Shown here in pieces: positions 8,578 through 16,427 of a DNA stretch of 64,000 nucleotides. Source of the DNA: Candidatus Jettenia sp. AMX2. GTDB lineage: Bacteria > Planctomycetota > Brocadiia > Brocadiales > Brocadiaceae. The notes under the pieces were generated by a model. That model searched no databases and was not told where the DNA came from. It worked only from the letters and a program-made list of their open reading frames with translations. The stretch is taken from positions 186,001 through 250,000 of the forward strand of contig CP129469.1 of NCBI GenBank assembly GCA_030583665.1, written 5' to 3'. Every line of letters starts with the position of its first letter. Positions within the stretch are counted from its first letter, which is position 1. Made by a program: the position numbers and the translations under genes.

Positions 8578-11500
8578 ATGGAAATTATAGACAACATAAA
8601 TCAGTTGTTAGGAGACAACCTAAAAAACGCAATCAGGCCCGAATCAAAATTAAAGATTGCCGCTTCCTGTTTTTCAATTTATGCATACGAATCATTAAAG
8701 ACAGAATTCCAGCAGATTGATTCTCTCCAATTCCTTTTTACATCCCCCACGTTTGTAGCCAACCAGGTTTCAGATAAGCTCAAGAAAGAAAAACGGGAAT
8801 TCTATATCCCGAAGATTCAGCGTGAGAGCAGTCTCTATGGAACAGAATTTGAAATCCGTCTTAAAAATGAACTCACACAAAAAGCGATTGCCAAGGAGTG
8901 TGCCGGGTGGATCCGCCAAAAAGCAAAATTTAAATCAAACCGTGCTGACTCTCCTATGCAGCAATTCGCCTGTGTAGAAAATGAATCGGCATTGACCACC
9001 TACCTTCCTTTACATGGTTTTACAGCGGTTGATTTAGGTTATCAAAAGGGAAACGCAATTTCGAATTTTATTAACAAGATCGATGACGCTAAACATTCCA
9101 GAATGTATCTCAACCTCTTTGAGCAAATATGGCAGGATCATGAAAAAGTAGAGGATATTACTGAAAAGATCTGCGAGCATATTGAATCCGTCTATAACGA
9201 CAACCCACCGGAATACATCTATTTTGTGATTTTATATAATATTTTCACTGAATTCCTTGAAGATATTTCAGAGGATGTATTGCCCAATGATTTGACCGGA
9301 TATCAGGACAGTCTGATCTGGAAGAAGCTGTTTAATTTTCAAAGAGATGCGGCTATTGGTATTATCAATAAGCTGGAAAGTTATAATGGGTGTATCCTCG
9401 CTGACAGTGTGGGACTGGGCAAGACGTTTACTGCCCTGGCAGTTATTAAATATTATGAACTCAGAAATAAATCCGTTCTGATATTGTGTCCCAAGAGAAT
9501 GACTGACAACTGGTTTAACTACAATCAAAACCTGGTTACCAACATATTCGCTAAAGACCGTTTCAATTATACCGTACTGTGCCATACGGACTTACAGCGC
9601 GATAAAGGCTACTCGCTGGGTATACCTTTAGACCGGATCAACTGGGGTAATTTTGATCTCGTCGTAATCGATGAATCACACAATTTCCGTAATAACGAGG
9701 TTTACAAGGACAGGGAAACCCGTTATCAGAAGTTAATGAATCGTGTAATTAAGACGGGTGTCAGAACCAAGGTGCTGATGCTCTCAGCAACACCGGTTAA
9801 TAACCGTTTCAACGATCTGAAAAATCAACTGGCATTGTCTTATGAAGGTGATCCTGCCAATCTTAATAAAAAGCTACGAACAGAAAAGGATATTAACGAG
9901 ATTTTTCGAAAAGCACAGGGAGTCTTTAATACCTGGTCAAAATTGCCACCCGAGGAGCGAACTCCATCGGCAATCCTGAATGCGCTGGATTTTGATTTTT
10001 TTGAGCTGCTTGACAGTGTGACCATTGCCCGCTCCCGTAAACACATTCAGAAATTTTATGACACGAAGGATATTGGCCCTTTTCCTAACCGTAAAAAACC
10101 TCTGTCTTTTCACTGTCCCCTTACTAACAGGACAGATGTTATCCATTTCAATGATATCTTTAATCAATTGATTACATTAAAAATGGCGATATATGCCCCA
10201 TTCCGGTATATTCTCGCAAGCCGCCTTTCGAAATATGAAGAGATGTACGACACAAAGGTAAAGGGTGGCTTTTCGCGACTGAAACAGAGTGATAGGGAAA
10301 GGAGTTTGCAGGCTCTCATGACGGTTAATCTCCTGAAGCGTCTTGAAAGTTCAGTAGAGGCATTCCGTCTGACACTGCAATCCTTGCAAAACAATCTTGA
10401 AAGGACACTGGAAAAGATTGGCCGGTTCAAAAAAACAGGTGTTTCTGACAGCTTTGATGATATTACCGCCGCACTTGAAAATGCGGAGACAGATGTGGAC
10501 GATTTGCCGGATTTTGAAGATGCCACTATCGGTGGCAAGGTACAAATCAATCTTGCAGATATGGATCTGGAGTCATGGGAGTTCGACCTGCGTGCTGACC
10601 TTGATATTATGCAGCACCTTCTTGTTGAAATGCGCAAGATAACCCCTTCCGAAGACGCAAAGCTGCAATGCCTTAAAGAATTAATTCACAGCAAATTAAA
10701 AGAGCCCATTAATCCGGGAAACCGCAAAATTTTAATTTTTACTGCCTTTGCAGATACTGCCAATTACCTCTATGAAAATCTCGGATGTTATTTGCATGAC
10801 ACCTATAATATCCACACTGCTAAAGTAACCGGCAGCGATGGTTGTAAGACCACCCTGAAGCGCAAATATGACTTTCATTCTATTCTCGTTCTCTTCTCAC
10901 CAATCTCCAATGAAAAGGCAGTCATTTTACCAATGGTACCGGATGAGGTCGACATCCTGATCGGCACTGATTGTATTTCCGAAGGGCAGAACCTTCAGGA
11001 TTGCGATTATATGGTAAACTATGACATCCACTGGAATCCCGTCCGCATTATTCAACGCTTTGGTCGTATAGACCGCATTGGTTCAAAAAACACCCACATC
11101 CAACTCGTAAATTTCTGGCCTGATATTTCACTTGATGATTACATTAACCTCAAAGAACGCGTTGAAAACCGGATGGTCATAGCTGATGTTACCGCAACAG
11201 GTGATGATAACATGCTCAGTGCTGAAGCCAATGACCTTGCCTTTCGCAAGGAACAATTGCAACGGTTACAGGATGAAGTGATAGATCTTGATGATGTAAA
11301 GACCGGGGTTTCTATTACCGACCTGGGGCTGAATGATTTCCGTATGGACCTGGTCCGTTATGTGAAGGAAAACGGCAGTTTTGAAAATACCCCCAAAGGC
11401 ATGCATGCGGTTATTGACGCCCAGCCGGATACAGGCCTGCTCCCCGGTGTAATCTTTGTCTTACGCAATACCGACAGCAGTGTGAATCTAAACCGGCAAA

Positions 11501-11850
11501 ACAGACTGCATCCCTATTATCTTGTTTATATCGATAATAATGGAAATGTCCTGATAAATCATTTAGAAGTCAAAAAAATACTTGACCTTCTTCGCTCTGC
11601 CTGTAAAAATCGTCCCGAACCAATGAAATCGCTCTATCAGGCATTCAACCGGGAAACACAGGACGGACGCAAAATGGATACCTATTCCCGTCTGTTGAAA
11701 CAGGGGATCCATTCTATAATTGATGTTAATGAACAGAAAGATATTGAAAGCCTTTTTTCCGGTGGCGGGACTTCTGCCCTGCTCAATACAATCAGCGGGT
11801 TGGATAATTTTGAATTGATCGCCTTTCTGGTGATCCGGGAAGAGGGATAA
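8578..11850 (+). CDS. SNF2-family helicase of the defence locus, with a PLD-like N-terminal region
   Basis: Superfamily 2 SNF2-type ATPase. Motifs in order: Walker A DSVGLGKT (K at about residue 282 from ATG 8578), DESH box in LVVIDESHNF, LMLSATPVNNR, and the C-terminal helicase lobe with LIGTDCISEGQNLQ and RIIQRFGRIDRIGS. The first 250 residues resemble phospholipase D-like regions of related defence helicases, but I see no intact HKD motif. The start at 8578 (MEIIDNINQLLGDNL) is preferred over ATG 8530, which adds 16 atypical residues; neither has a strong ribosome binding site. It is the first gene of the R-M-like locus. Probable role: DNA translocation or remodelling during restriction. 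Such helicases are known beside DUF4391 and type III mod/res genes. Confidence 0.88.
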   Translation: MEIIDNINQLLGDNLKNAIRPESKLKIAASCFSIYAYESLKTEFQQIDSLQFLFTSPTFVANQVSDKLKKEKREFYIPKIQRESSLYGTEFEIRLKNELTQKAIAKECAGWIRQKAKFKSNRADSPMQQFACVENESALTTYLPLHGFTAVDLGYQKGNAISNFINKIDDAKHSRMYLNLFEQIWQDHEKVEDITEKICEHIESVYNDNPPEYIYFVILYNIFTEFLEDISEDVLPNDLTGYQDSLIWKKLFNFQRDAAIGIINKLESYNGCILADSVGLGKTFTALAVIKYYELRNKSVLILCPKRMTDNWFNYNQNLVTNIFAKDRFNYTVLCHTDLQRDKGYSLGIPLDRINWGNFDLVVIDESHNFRNNEVYKDRETRYQKLMNRVIKTGVRTKVLMLSATPVNNRFNDLKNQLALSYEGDPANLNKKLRTEKDINEIFRKAQGVFNTWSKLPPEERTPSAILNALDFDFFELLDSVTIARSRKHIQKFYDTKDIGPFPNRKKPLSFHCPLTNRTDVIHFNDIFNQLITLKMAIYAPFRYILASRLSKYEEMYDTKVKGGFSRLKQSDRERSLQALMTVNLLKRLESSVEAFRLTLQSLQNNLERTLEKIGRFKKTGVSDSFDDITAALENAETDVDDLPDFEDATIGGKVQINLADMDLESWEFDLRADLDIMQHLLVEMRKITPSEDAKLQCLKELIHSKLKEPINPGNRKILIFTAFADTANYLYENLGCYLHDTYNIHTAKVTGSDGCKTTLKRKYDFHSILVLFSPISNEKAVILPMVPDEVDILIGTDCISEGQNLQDCDYMVNYDIHWNPVRIIQRFGRIDRIGSKNTHIQLVNFWPDISLDDYINLKERVENRMVIADVTATGDDNMLSAEANDLAFRKEQLQRLQDEVIDLDDVKTGVSITDLGLNDFRMDLVRYVKENGSFENTPKGMHAVIDAQPDTGLLPGVIFVLRNTDSSVNLNRQNRLHPYYLVYIDNNGNVLINHLEVKKILDLLRSACKNRPEPMKSLYQAFNRETQDGRKMDTYSRLLKQGIHSIIDVNEQKDIESLFSGGGTSALLNTISGLDNFELIAFLVIREEG

Positions 11851-11860
11851 GAATATAGCA

Positions 11861-12023
11861 ACCACGGAATACGCAGAAATATACGGAAGGAAAAAGAGGT
11901 AACCACGGAATACACGGAACACACGGAAAAAAAGAAAAGGATGGGAAAATATTATTGGAAGAAGAATCATATGCTTTATGAGGATGTATTGTAAAATGAA
12001 TGTCGGTGTATACCGTGGTTAAA
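11861..12023 (+). mobile_element. Internally deleted copy of the GxxExxY repeat cassette
   Basis: After the helicase stop come CCACGGAA-type repeats (from 11861, and 11901-11934). At 11941 the start of a GxxExxY gene follows: with one base restored at the A-run it reads MGKILLEEESYAL and then TGA, against MGKILLEEETYAI in the intact gene at 16008. Immediately afterwards ATTGTAAAATGAAT matches the 3' end of the intact cassette (ATTGTAAAATAAAT), then GTGTATACCGTGGTT matches its right-hand repeat. Both ends are kept and the centre of the gene is missing, exactly as in MITE-like deletion derivatives. It sits between the helicase and DUF4391 genes without breaking either. Confidence 0.75.
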
Positions 12024-12054
12024 ATTAGCGTTAATTGGAGGAGTTGCAAGCCTT

Positions 12055-12711
12055 ATGTTTGCATATCCGAAACAGGCTGAATTTAACCGCATACTGCCCA
12101 AAGATATAATCTATAAAAATGCAAAACCATCAAGCGCAGTAAAGAAACGCTTTGTTACAGAAGTCAGCGAGATTGTATGGCAGTACAAATTATCAAAAGA
12201 TACGATTAACCTGCCACCTAAAGATGGAATAATGGAGATTCAGGTGTTTAAAATAACACTTAAAGTCCCGGAACCTGGCAGGGATGTCCTGAAGGTTATT
12301 GATAAGGCCGTTCCCTACCCAATATTCTATTGTCTCAGATTTGAAGACCGGGTTAACTATGTAACAGCTCATAAGCGCATAAGCAGCAGTAAAGTGGATA
12401 AATGCATAATTGTGGATTATTTTGAGACAGGCTGGGCTGATGCAACTCGACCGGAAATACCGCTTCCCGTGGCGCTTGATTTGAAATCCCTGTACGAACA
12501 GATGATGGTCTTTTACATTGGCCTGCAGATTCGTGCCAATGAGTCATTGGAAGAACTGGTGGAACGCTCCCAAAAAATTCGCAAAAAGGAACGGGAGCTT
12601 CAAACACTTGAATCAAAGATGGCAAAAGAGAAACAGTTTAAGAAAAAAGTGGATATCAACGTACAGATGCGTAGCATTAATGGCGAACTTGCAGCATTAA
12701 AGGAAGAATAA
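12055..12711 (+). CDS. DUF4391 domain protein, accessory of the R-M locus
   Basis: The 218-residue product fits DUF4391 proteins: N-terminal FAYPKQAEFNRILPKDIIYK with the invariant-looking KKRFVTEVSEIVWQYKL, then NLPPKDGIMEIQVFKITLK, PYPIFYCLRFEDRV, and a charged coiled-coil end (residues about 160-218, RKKERELQTLESKM). Genes of this family are characteristically found between an SNF2 helicase and a type III mod gene, as here. The biochemical role is unknown. GGAGGAG lies 12 nt before ATG 12055, partly in sequence left by the upstream repeat cassette. Confidence 0.85.
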   Translation: MFAYPKQAEFNRILPKDIIYKNAKPSSAVKKRFVTEVSEIVWQYKLSKDTINLPPKDGIMEIQVFKITLKVPEPGRDVLKVIDKAVPYPIFYCLRFEDRVNYVTAHKRISSSKVDKCIIVDYFETGWADATRPEIPLPVALDLKSLYEQMMVFYIGLQIRANESLEELVERSQKIRKKERELQTLESKMAKEKQFKKKVDINVQMRSINGELAALKEE

Positions 12712-12736
12712 GTCTTTTTTGTAAAATGGAGTCGTT

Positions 12737-14731
12737 ATGGACAAACTGAAAATGCAGAGCCCCAATCTGGTGGACGATAATATCGACAAGATAGCGAAAA
12801 TCTTTCCCAATTGTATCACAGAAGCACGTGATGAAAAGGGTAACGTCCGGCGGGTAGTAGATTTTGATCTCCTGCGGCAGGAGCTCTCTCATAATTTGGT
12901 GGAGGGCCCTCAGGAACGTTATACACTCAACTGGCCGGGGAAGAGCGAGGCAATCCTTGCAGCAAATGCGCCCATTGCCAAGACCCTTCGTCCTTGTGAG
13001 GAAGAGAGTGTTAATTTTGATACTACACAAAATCTTTTTATTGAAGGCGATAACCTGGATGTACTCAAGCTCCTGCAAGAGACCTATCTGAATAAGATCA
13101 AGATGATCTACATTGATCCGCCGTATAATACGGGAAATGACTTTATTTATGAAGATGATTTTGCCGAAGACACCGAATCATTTCTGAAACGTTCCAACCA
13201 GAAGGATGAAGAGGGTAATCGTTTGATAGCCAATACAAATGCCAATGGGCGTTTTCATTCTAATTGGTTGAGTATGATGTATCCACGCCTAAAGCTCGCA
13301 CGTAATTTATTAAGGGAAGACGGATTTATTTTTATATCGATTGACGATAATGAATTAGCAAATTTGAAGAAACTCTGCGATGAAATATTTGGGGCTAGTA
13401 ATTTTATTGCTAATTTTCTGTGGAAGAAAAAATCAACCACATCTAATGTTAAAGATGCGGAAGTAAGTTCACAAATTGACTATCAACTTTGTTATAAAAA
13501 AACACAATCAGCAAAGTTAAAACAAAGAATATATTCAAAAGAAAATAGAAATTATCCAAATTATGATAGTGAAGGAAATTTCAGGACTGCTGTTATTGAA
13601 AAGAAAGATTCTGGGGCTTACAAACGAGATACAATGAAATTCTTAATAATAGGGCATCCACCAAGAGAAGGTAAACGTTGGCAAATCGGTGAAAATACCG
13701 CTCGTGAACTAGAATTAAAAAATAGATTTATTTGGGATGGGGAAAAGGTAGTTCTCAAAATTTATGATTTTGAAGATAATGATACTTACTCTGCACAGCC
13801 TAACCTATTAGAAAGTTATGGTACTAGTGATGGTGCTGCCCAGTTAACAAATATTGAATTATTCGGCACTCCAGAATTGTTTGATAACCCGAAACCTATT
13901 GAATTAATTAAACATCTATCCTCCATTTCTATTAATAAAAATGAAATAATTCTAGATTTCTTTTCGGGCTCTTGTAGTACTGCTCACGCTGTTATGCAGC
14001 TCAACGCCGAAGATGGCGGCAACCGAAAATTCATCATGGTGCAGTTACCAGAAGCTTCTGATGAAAAATTTGAAGCATTCAAGGCCGGCTATAAAACAAT
14101 CGCCGAAATTGGCAAAGAGCGCATCCGCCGGGCGGGGAAGAAGATAAAAGAGCAATTAACCACGGGAACCACGGAACACACGGAAAATAAGGAAAATAAG
14201 GAAAATAAGGAAAATACAGATAGTAAGGTAAGTACGGAAAGCACGAAAAAGCCCGGGAGGGAGAAAGAGGATTTATTTAATTCTTCTTCCGTGTCTTCCG
14301 TGTGTTCCGTGGTTAAAAATCTGGACATCGGTTTCCGTGTATTTAAGGTAGACAGCTCAAATATGAAGGATGTCTATTATACACCGGATGAGGTTAAACA
14401 AGGTCAACTGCCGTTGTTATCGGAAAATATCAAAGAAGACCGCAGGCCGGAAGACCTGTTGTTCCAGGTGTTTCTTGACTGGGGCATTGAACTTACCCTG
14501 CCGGTGGCGAAAGAAACAATTAAAGGGAAAACCGTGTTCTTTGTGGACAATAACGTGCTGGCGGCCTGCTTTGATACCGGTATAACCGAAGAGTTTGTAA
14601 AAATCCTGGCAAAACGCAAACCCCTGCGTGCAGTATTCCGCGATAGCTCATACGGCAGCGACAACGTAAAGATCAATGTAGAACAAATCTTTAAACTCAT
14701 GAGCCCGCATACAGAGGTAAAGACCATATGA
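12737..14731 (+). CDS. mod: Type III restriction-modification DNA methyltransferase (Mod), N6-adenine or N4-cytosine, beta class
   Basis: The 664-residue protein carries the catalytic motif DPPYNTG (D127-P-P-Y130) before the AdoMet motif I (D407-FFSGSCSTAHAV), the beta-class order of type III Mod subunits. NLFIEGDNLDVLKLLQETY and the long FHSNWLSMMYPRLKLAR block are typical. The target recognition region (about residues 232-404, 13430-13950) is visibly richer in A and T than its flanks, suggesting exchange of the specificity domain. Residues about 474-527 are encoded by inserted repeat DNA (14156-14316). The stop overlaps the DUF1016 start (ATGA), so the two are translationally coupled. The cognate Res is at 16428. 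Confidence 0.93.
   Translation: MDKLKMQSPNLVDDNIDKIAKIFPNCITEARDEKGNVRRVVDFDLLRQELSHNLVEGPQERYTLNWPGKSEAILAANAPIAKTLRPCEEESVNFDTTQNLFIEGDNLDVLKLLQETYLNKIKMIYIDPPYNTGNDFIYEDDFAEDTESFLKRSNQKDEEGNRLIANTNANGRFHSNWLSMMYPRLKLARNLLREDGFIFISIDDNELANLKKLCDEIFGASNFIANFLWKKKSTTSNVKDAEVSSQIDYQLCYKKTQSAKLKQRIYSKENRNYPNYDSEGNFRTAVIEKKDSGAYKRDTMKFLIIGHPPREGKRWQIGENTARELELKNRFIWDGEKVVLKIYDFEDNDTYSAQPNLLESYGTSDGAAQLTNIELFGTPELFDNPKPIELIKHLSSISINKNEIILDFFSGSCSTAHAVMQLNAEDGGNRKFIMVQLPEASDEKFEAFKAGYKTIAEIGKERIRRAGKKIKEQLTTGTTEHTENKENKENKENTDSKVSTESTKKPGREKEDLFNSSSVSSVCSVVKNLDIGFRVFKVDSSNMKDVYYTPDEVKQGQLPLLSENIKEDRRPEDLLFQVFLDWGIELTLPVAKETIKGKTVFFVDNNVLAACFDTGITEEFVKILAKRKPLRAVFRDSSYGSDNVKINVEQIFKLMSPHTEVKTI
14156..14316. 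repeat. CCACGGAA-type inverted repeat pair read in frame inside mod, with a 9-bp tandem array
   Basis: Left arm TTAACCACGG...CACGGAACACACGGAAA (14156-14186) faces right arm TTCTTCCGTGTCTTCCG...TGTTCCGTGGTTAA (about 14284-14315). Between them GGAAAATAA is repeated three times and followed by GGAAAATAC (14182-14217), encoding ENKENKENKENT. The insertion keeps the mod frame and adds a low-complexity linker between catalytic core and C-terminal domain. The same repeat family flanks the GxxExxY gene and its deleted copy. Confidence 0.8.
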
Positions 14732-15960
14732 GCAACTATGAACCACAGATGAACACAGATAAACACGGATTTGGATTCGAAAAACTGGTTGTGTTGTTTG
14801 CGCAGACGCAGAATGAGTTGCAGAAACAGGCGGCCCGTTCGGTTGATATTGCTTTAGTAATTCGGAACTGGCTGTTTGGCTGGTATATCGTGGAGTTTGA
14901 AAATGGCGGTGCAGAGCGGGCGGAACTGTATGGCAAGAAACTTCTTCAACGCCTTTCTGCGGAGCTCAAACAGGCTGGTCTGAAAGGTGTTTCACTAACT
15001 AATTTGAAGCAGTTCAGGATGTTTTACGAAACCTACAAAGAGATTGGTCAGGCAGTGCCGGACCAATCTTCTATTGATACAATCAACTGGGAAAAAATTA
15101 CGCAAACTATGTCTGCGCAATCCCTTAATGCCGACACCCAAAAGATTCGGCAGGCAGCGCCTGACCAATCTCAAGAAACAAGAGCATACCTGCAGGAAAT
15201 CATGGCAAAACTGTCAGCTCGCTTTGTGCTTGGCTGGACGCATTATGTCACGCTTCTCACGGTTAAAAATAGTGAAGAAAGGCGGTTTTATGAAATTGAA
15301 GCCGCAGAAAACGGATGGGGATATCGTGAACTGGAACGCCAGATTACCTCGGCTCTTTATGACCGGCTTGCTTTGAGCCGTGACAAAGAGGAGCTGAAAA
15401 GATTATCCACACATGGACAACTCATCGAAAAACCTGCTGATGTGATCAAAAATCCTTACATTTTAGAGTTCACGGGATTGGAAGAACGCAAAGCATTCAG
15501 CGAGCATGATCTGGAAACAGCTCTTATCGACAAAATAGAGCATTTTCTCCTGGAATTGGGTAAGGGGTTCTTGTTTGAATCCCGCCAAAAACGCTTCTCC
15601 TTCGAGAATCGCCATTTTTATGTAGATCTGGTTTTTTACAACCGACTTCTGCGCTGTTACACCATAATCGACCTTAAAATTGGTGACTTAAAACATCAGG
15701 ATTTGGGTCAAATGCAAATGTATGTGAATTATTTCGATCGGTTTGTAAAGCTCGATGAGGAAAATCCAACGGTCGGCATTCTACTTTGTCTCAGCAAAAA
15801 TGATGAACTGGTTGAATTGACACTTCCGAAAGATTCCAATATCTACGCATCGGAATATCAACTTTACCTGCCTTCCAAAGAAGAACTGAAAAAACAACTG
15901 GAAGAGGCTCAACGGGAATGGGAAGTGCGCCGTGATATGGAAATACCTGACACCGATTAA
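14728..15960 (+). CDS. DUF1016 / YhcG family PD-(D/E)XK nuclease
   Basis: The 410-residue product has the DUF1016 layout: an N-terminal winged-helix-like part (ARSVDIALVIRNWLFGWYIV, GGAERAELYGKKLLQRLS, GLSxxNLKQFRMFY) and a C-terminal nuclease domain with FLLELGKGFLFESRQKR, FYVDLVFYNRLLRCYTIIDLK. The D...D-x-K arrangement (VDLVFYN, IIDLKIG) is the PD-(D/E)XK-type core. It overlaps the end of mod by 4 bp. The first residues (NYEPQMNTDKHGFG) are translated dispersed repeat, and two palindromic repeats encode QAVPDQS and QAAPDQS in the linker. YhcG-type proteins are common riders in R-M loci; the role is likely defence or Holliday-type DNA cleavage, unproven. Confidence 0.88.
   Translation: MSNYEPQMNTDKHGFGFEKLVVLFAQTQNELQKQAARSVDIALVIRNWLFGWYIVEFENGGAERAELYGKKLLQRLSAELKQAGLKGVSLTNLKQFRMFYETYKEIGQAVPDQSSIDTINWEKITQTMSAQSLNADTQKIRQAAPDQSQETRAYLQEIMAKLSARFVLGWTHYVTLLTVKNSEERRFYEIEAAENGWGYRELERQITSALYDRLALSRDKEELKRLSTHGQLIEKPADVIKNPYILEFTGLEERKAFSEHDLETALIDKIEHFLLELGKGFLFESRQKRFSFENRHFYVDLVFYNRLLRCYTIIDLKIGDLKHQDLGQMQMYVNYFDRFVKLDEENPTVGILLCLSKNDELVELTLPKDSNIYASEYQLYLPSKEELKKQLEEAQREWEVRRDMEIPDTD
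14738..14774. repeat. CCACAGATGAACACAGAT-type repeat inside the DUF1016 start
   Basis: GAACCACAGATGAACACAG followed by ATAAACACGGATTTGG. It is part of the open reading frame and supplies about a dozen N-terminal residues. The motif is related in style to the CCACGGAA repeats but is a separate family. Confidence 0.6.
15041..15069. repeat. Coding palindrome, copy 1 (AGATTGGTCAGGCA)
   Basis: AGATTGGTCAGGCA, then G, then TGCCGGACCAATCT, reverse-complementary apart from one base. It encodes IGQAVPDQS in the DUF1016 gene. A diverged copy lies 102 bp further on. Confidence 0.7.
15143..15171. repeat. Coding palindrome, copy 2
   Basis: AGATTCGGCAGGCA, then G, then CGCCTGACCAATCT. It is the second, less perfect copy of the palindrome at 15041 and encodes IRQAAPDQS in the same frame. 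Confidence 0.65.
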
Positions 15961-15965
15961 AGGAC

Positions 15966-16416
15966 AACCACGGAACACACGGAATACACGGAAGAAAGAT
16001 AAAAGAGATGGGAAAAATACTGTTAGAAGAAGAGACATATGCTATCCGGGGAGCGGTATTTGGTGTGTACCGTGAGATGGGATGCGGTTTTCTGGAGGCC
16101 GTGTATCAGGAATGCATGGAAAAAGAACTCCAAAGTCGGAATATTCCATTTGTTGCACAGCAGGAGTTGCAGTTGCTATTTAAAGGCGAAACACTGAAAC
16201 AAACATACAAGCCGGACTTAATTTGTTTTGGAAAAATCATTGTTGAAATAAAGGCAGTTAAGGAAATCTGCGATGAACACCGTGCTCAATTGCACAACTA
16301 TCTCATGACAACGGGATTAAATGTTGGTTTACTGGTCAACTTCGGACACTATCCAAAGGCAACCATAGAAAGAATTGTAAAATAAATTTCCGTGTATTCC
16401 GTGTGTTCCGTGGTTT
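15966..16416 (+). mobile_element. GxxExxY cassette bounded by inverted CCACGGAA-type repeats
   Basis: Left boundary 15966-15998 (AACCACGGAACACACGGAA, then TACACGGAAGAAAG). Right boundary 16387-16416 is its approximate reverse complement (TTTCCGTGTATTCCGTG, then TGTTCCGTGGTTT). Exactly one gene (16008-16385) fills the interval. An internally deleted copy with the same ends lies at 11861-12023. The unit looks like a small mobile or recombining cassette inserted between the DUF1016 and res genes. No transposase is encoded, so any movement would need help in trans. Confidence 0.65.
16008..16385 (+). CDS. GxxExxY family protein (PD-(D/E)XK nuclease-like)
   Basis: The 125-residue product carries the name-giving motif GFLEAVY (residues about 28-34) after GAVFGVYREMGC, and the conserved end PDLICFGKIIVEIKAVKEI (D, E-x-K nuclease-like core) followed by HRAQLHNYLMTTGLNVGLLVNFG. 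Full length and intact. The function of the family is unknown; nuclease activity is inferred from fold similarity. The gene is enclosed by inverted repeats and seems to travel with them rather than being a core part of the R-M operon. Confidence 0.88.
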   Translation: MGKILLEEETYAIRGAVFGVYREMGCGFLEAVYQECMEKELQSRNIPFVAQQELQLLFKGETLKQTYKPDLICFGKIIVEIKAVKEICDEHRAQLHNYLMTTGLNVGLLVNFGHYPKATIERIVK

Positions 16417-16427
16417 AAATACTTTTG

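Noticed and set aside
13955-13995. Broken AdoMet motif I in Mod (Cys in place of the second Gly of FxGxG)
   Set aside because: Type III Mod proteins often have a small residue other than Gly here, so FSGSCSTAHAV is not evidence of inactivity.
14182-14217. CRISPR-like repeat array
   Set aside because: The units are 9 bp, directly adjacent and without spacers; it is a short tandem repeat in a coding region.
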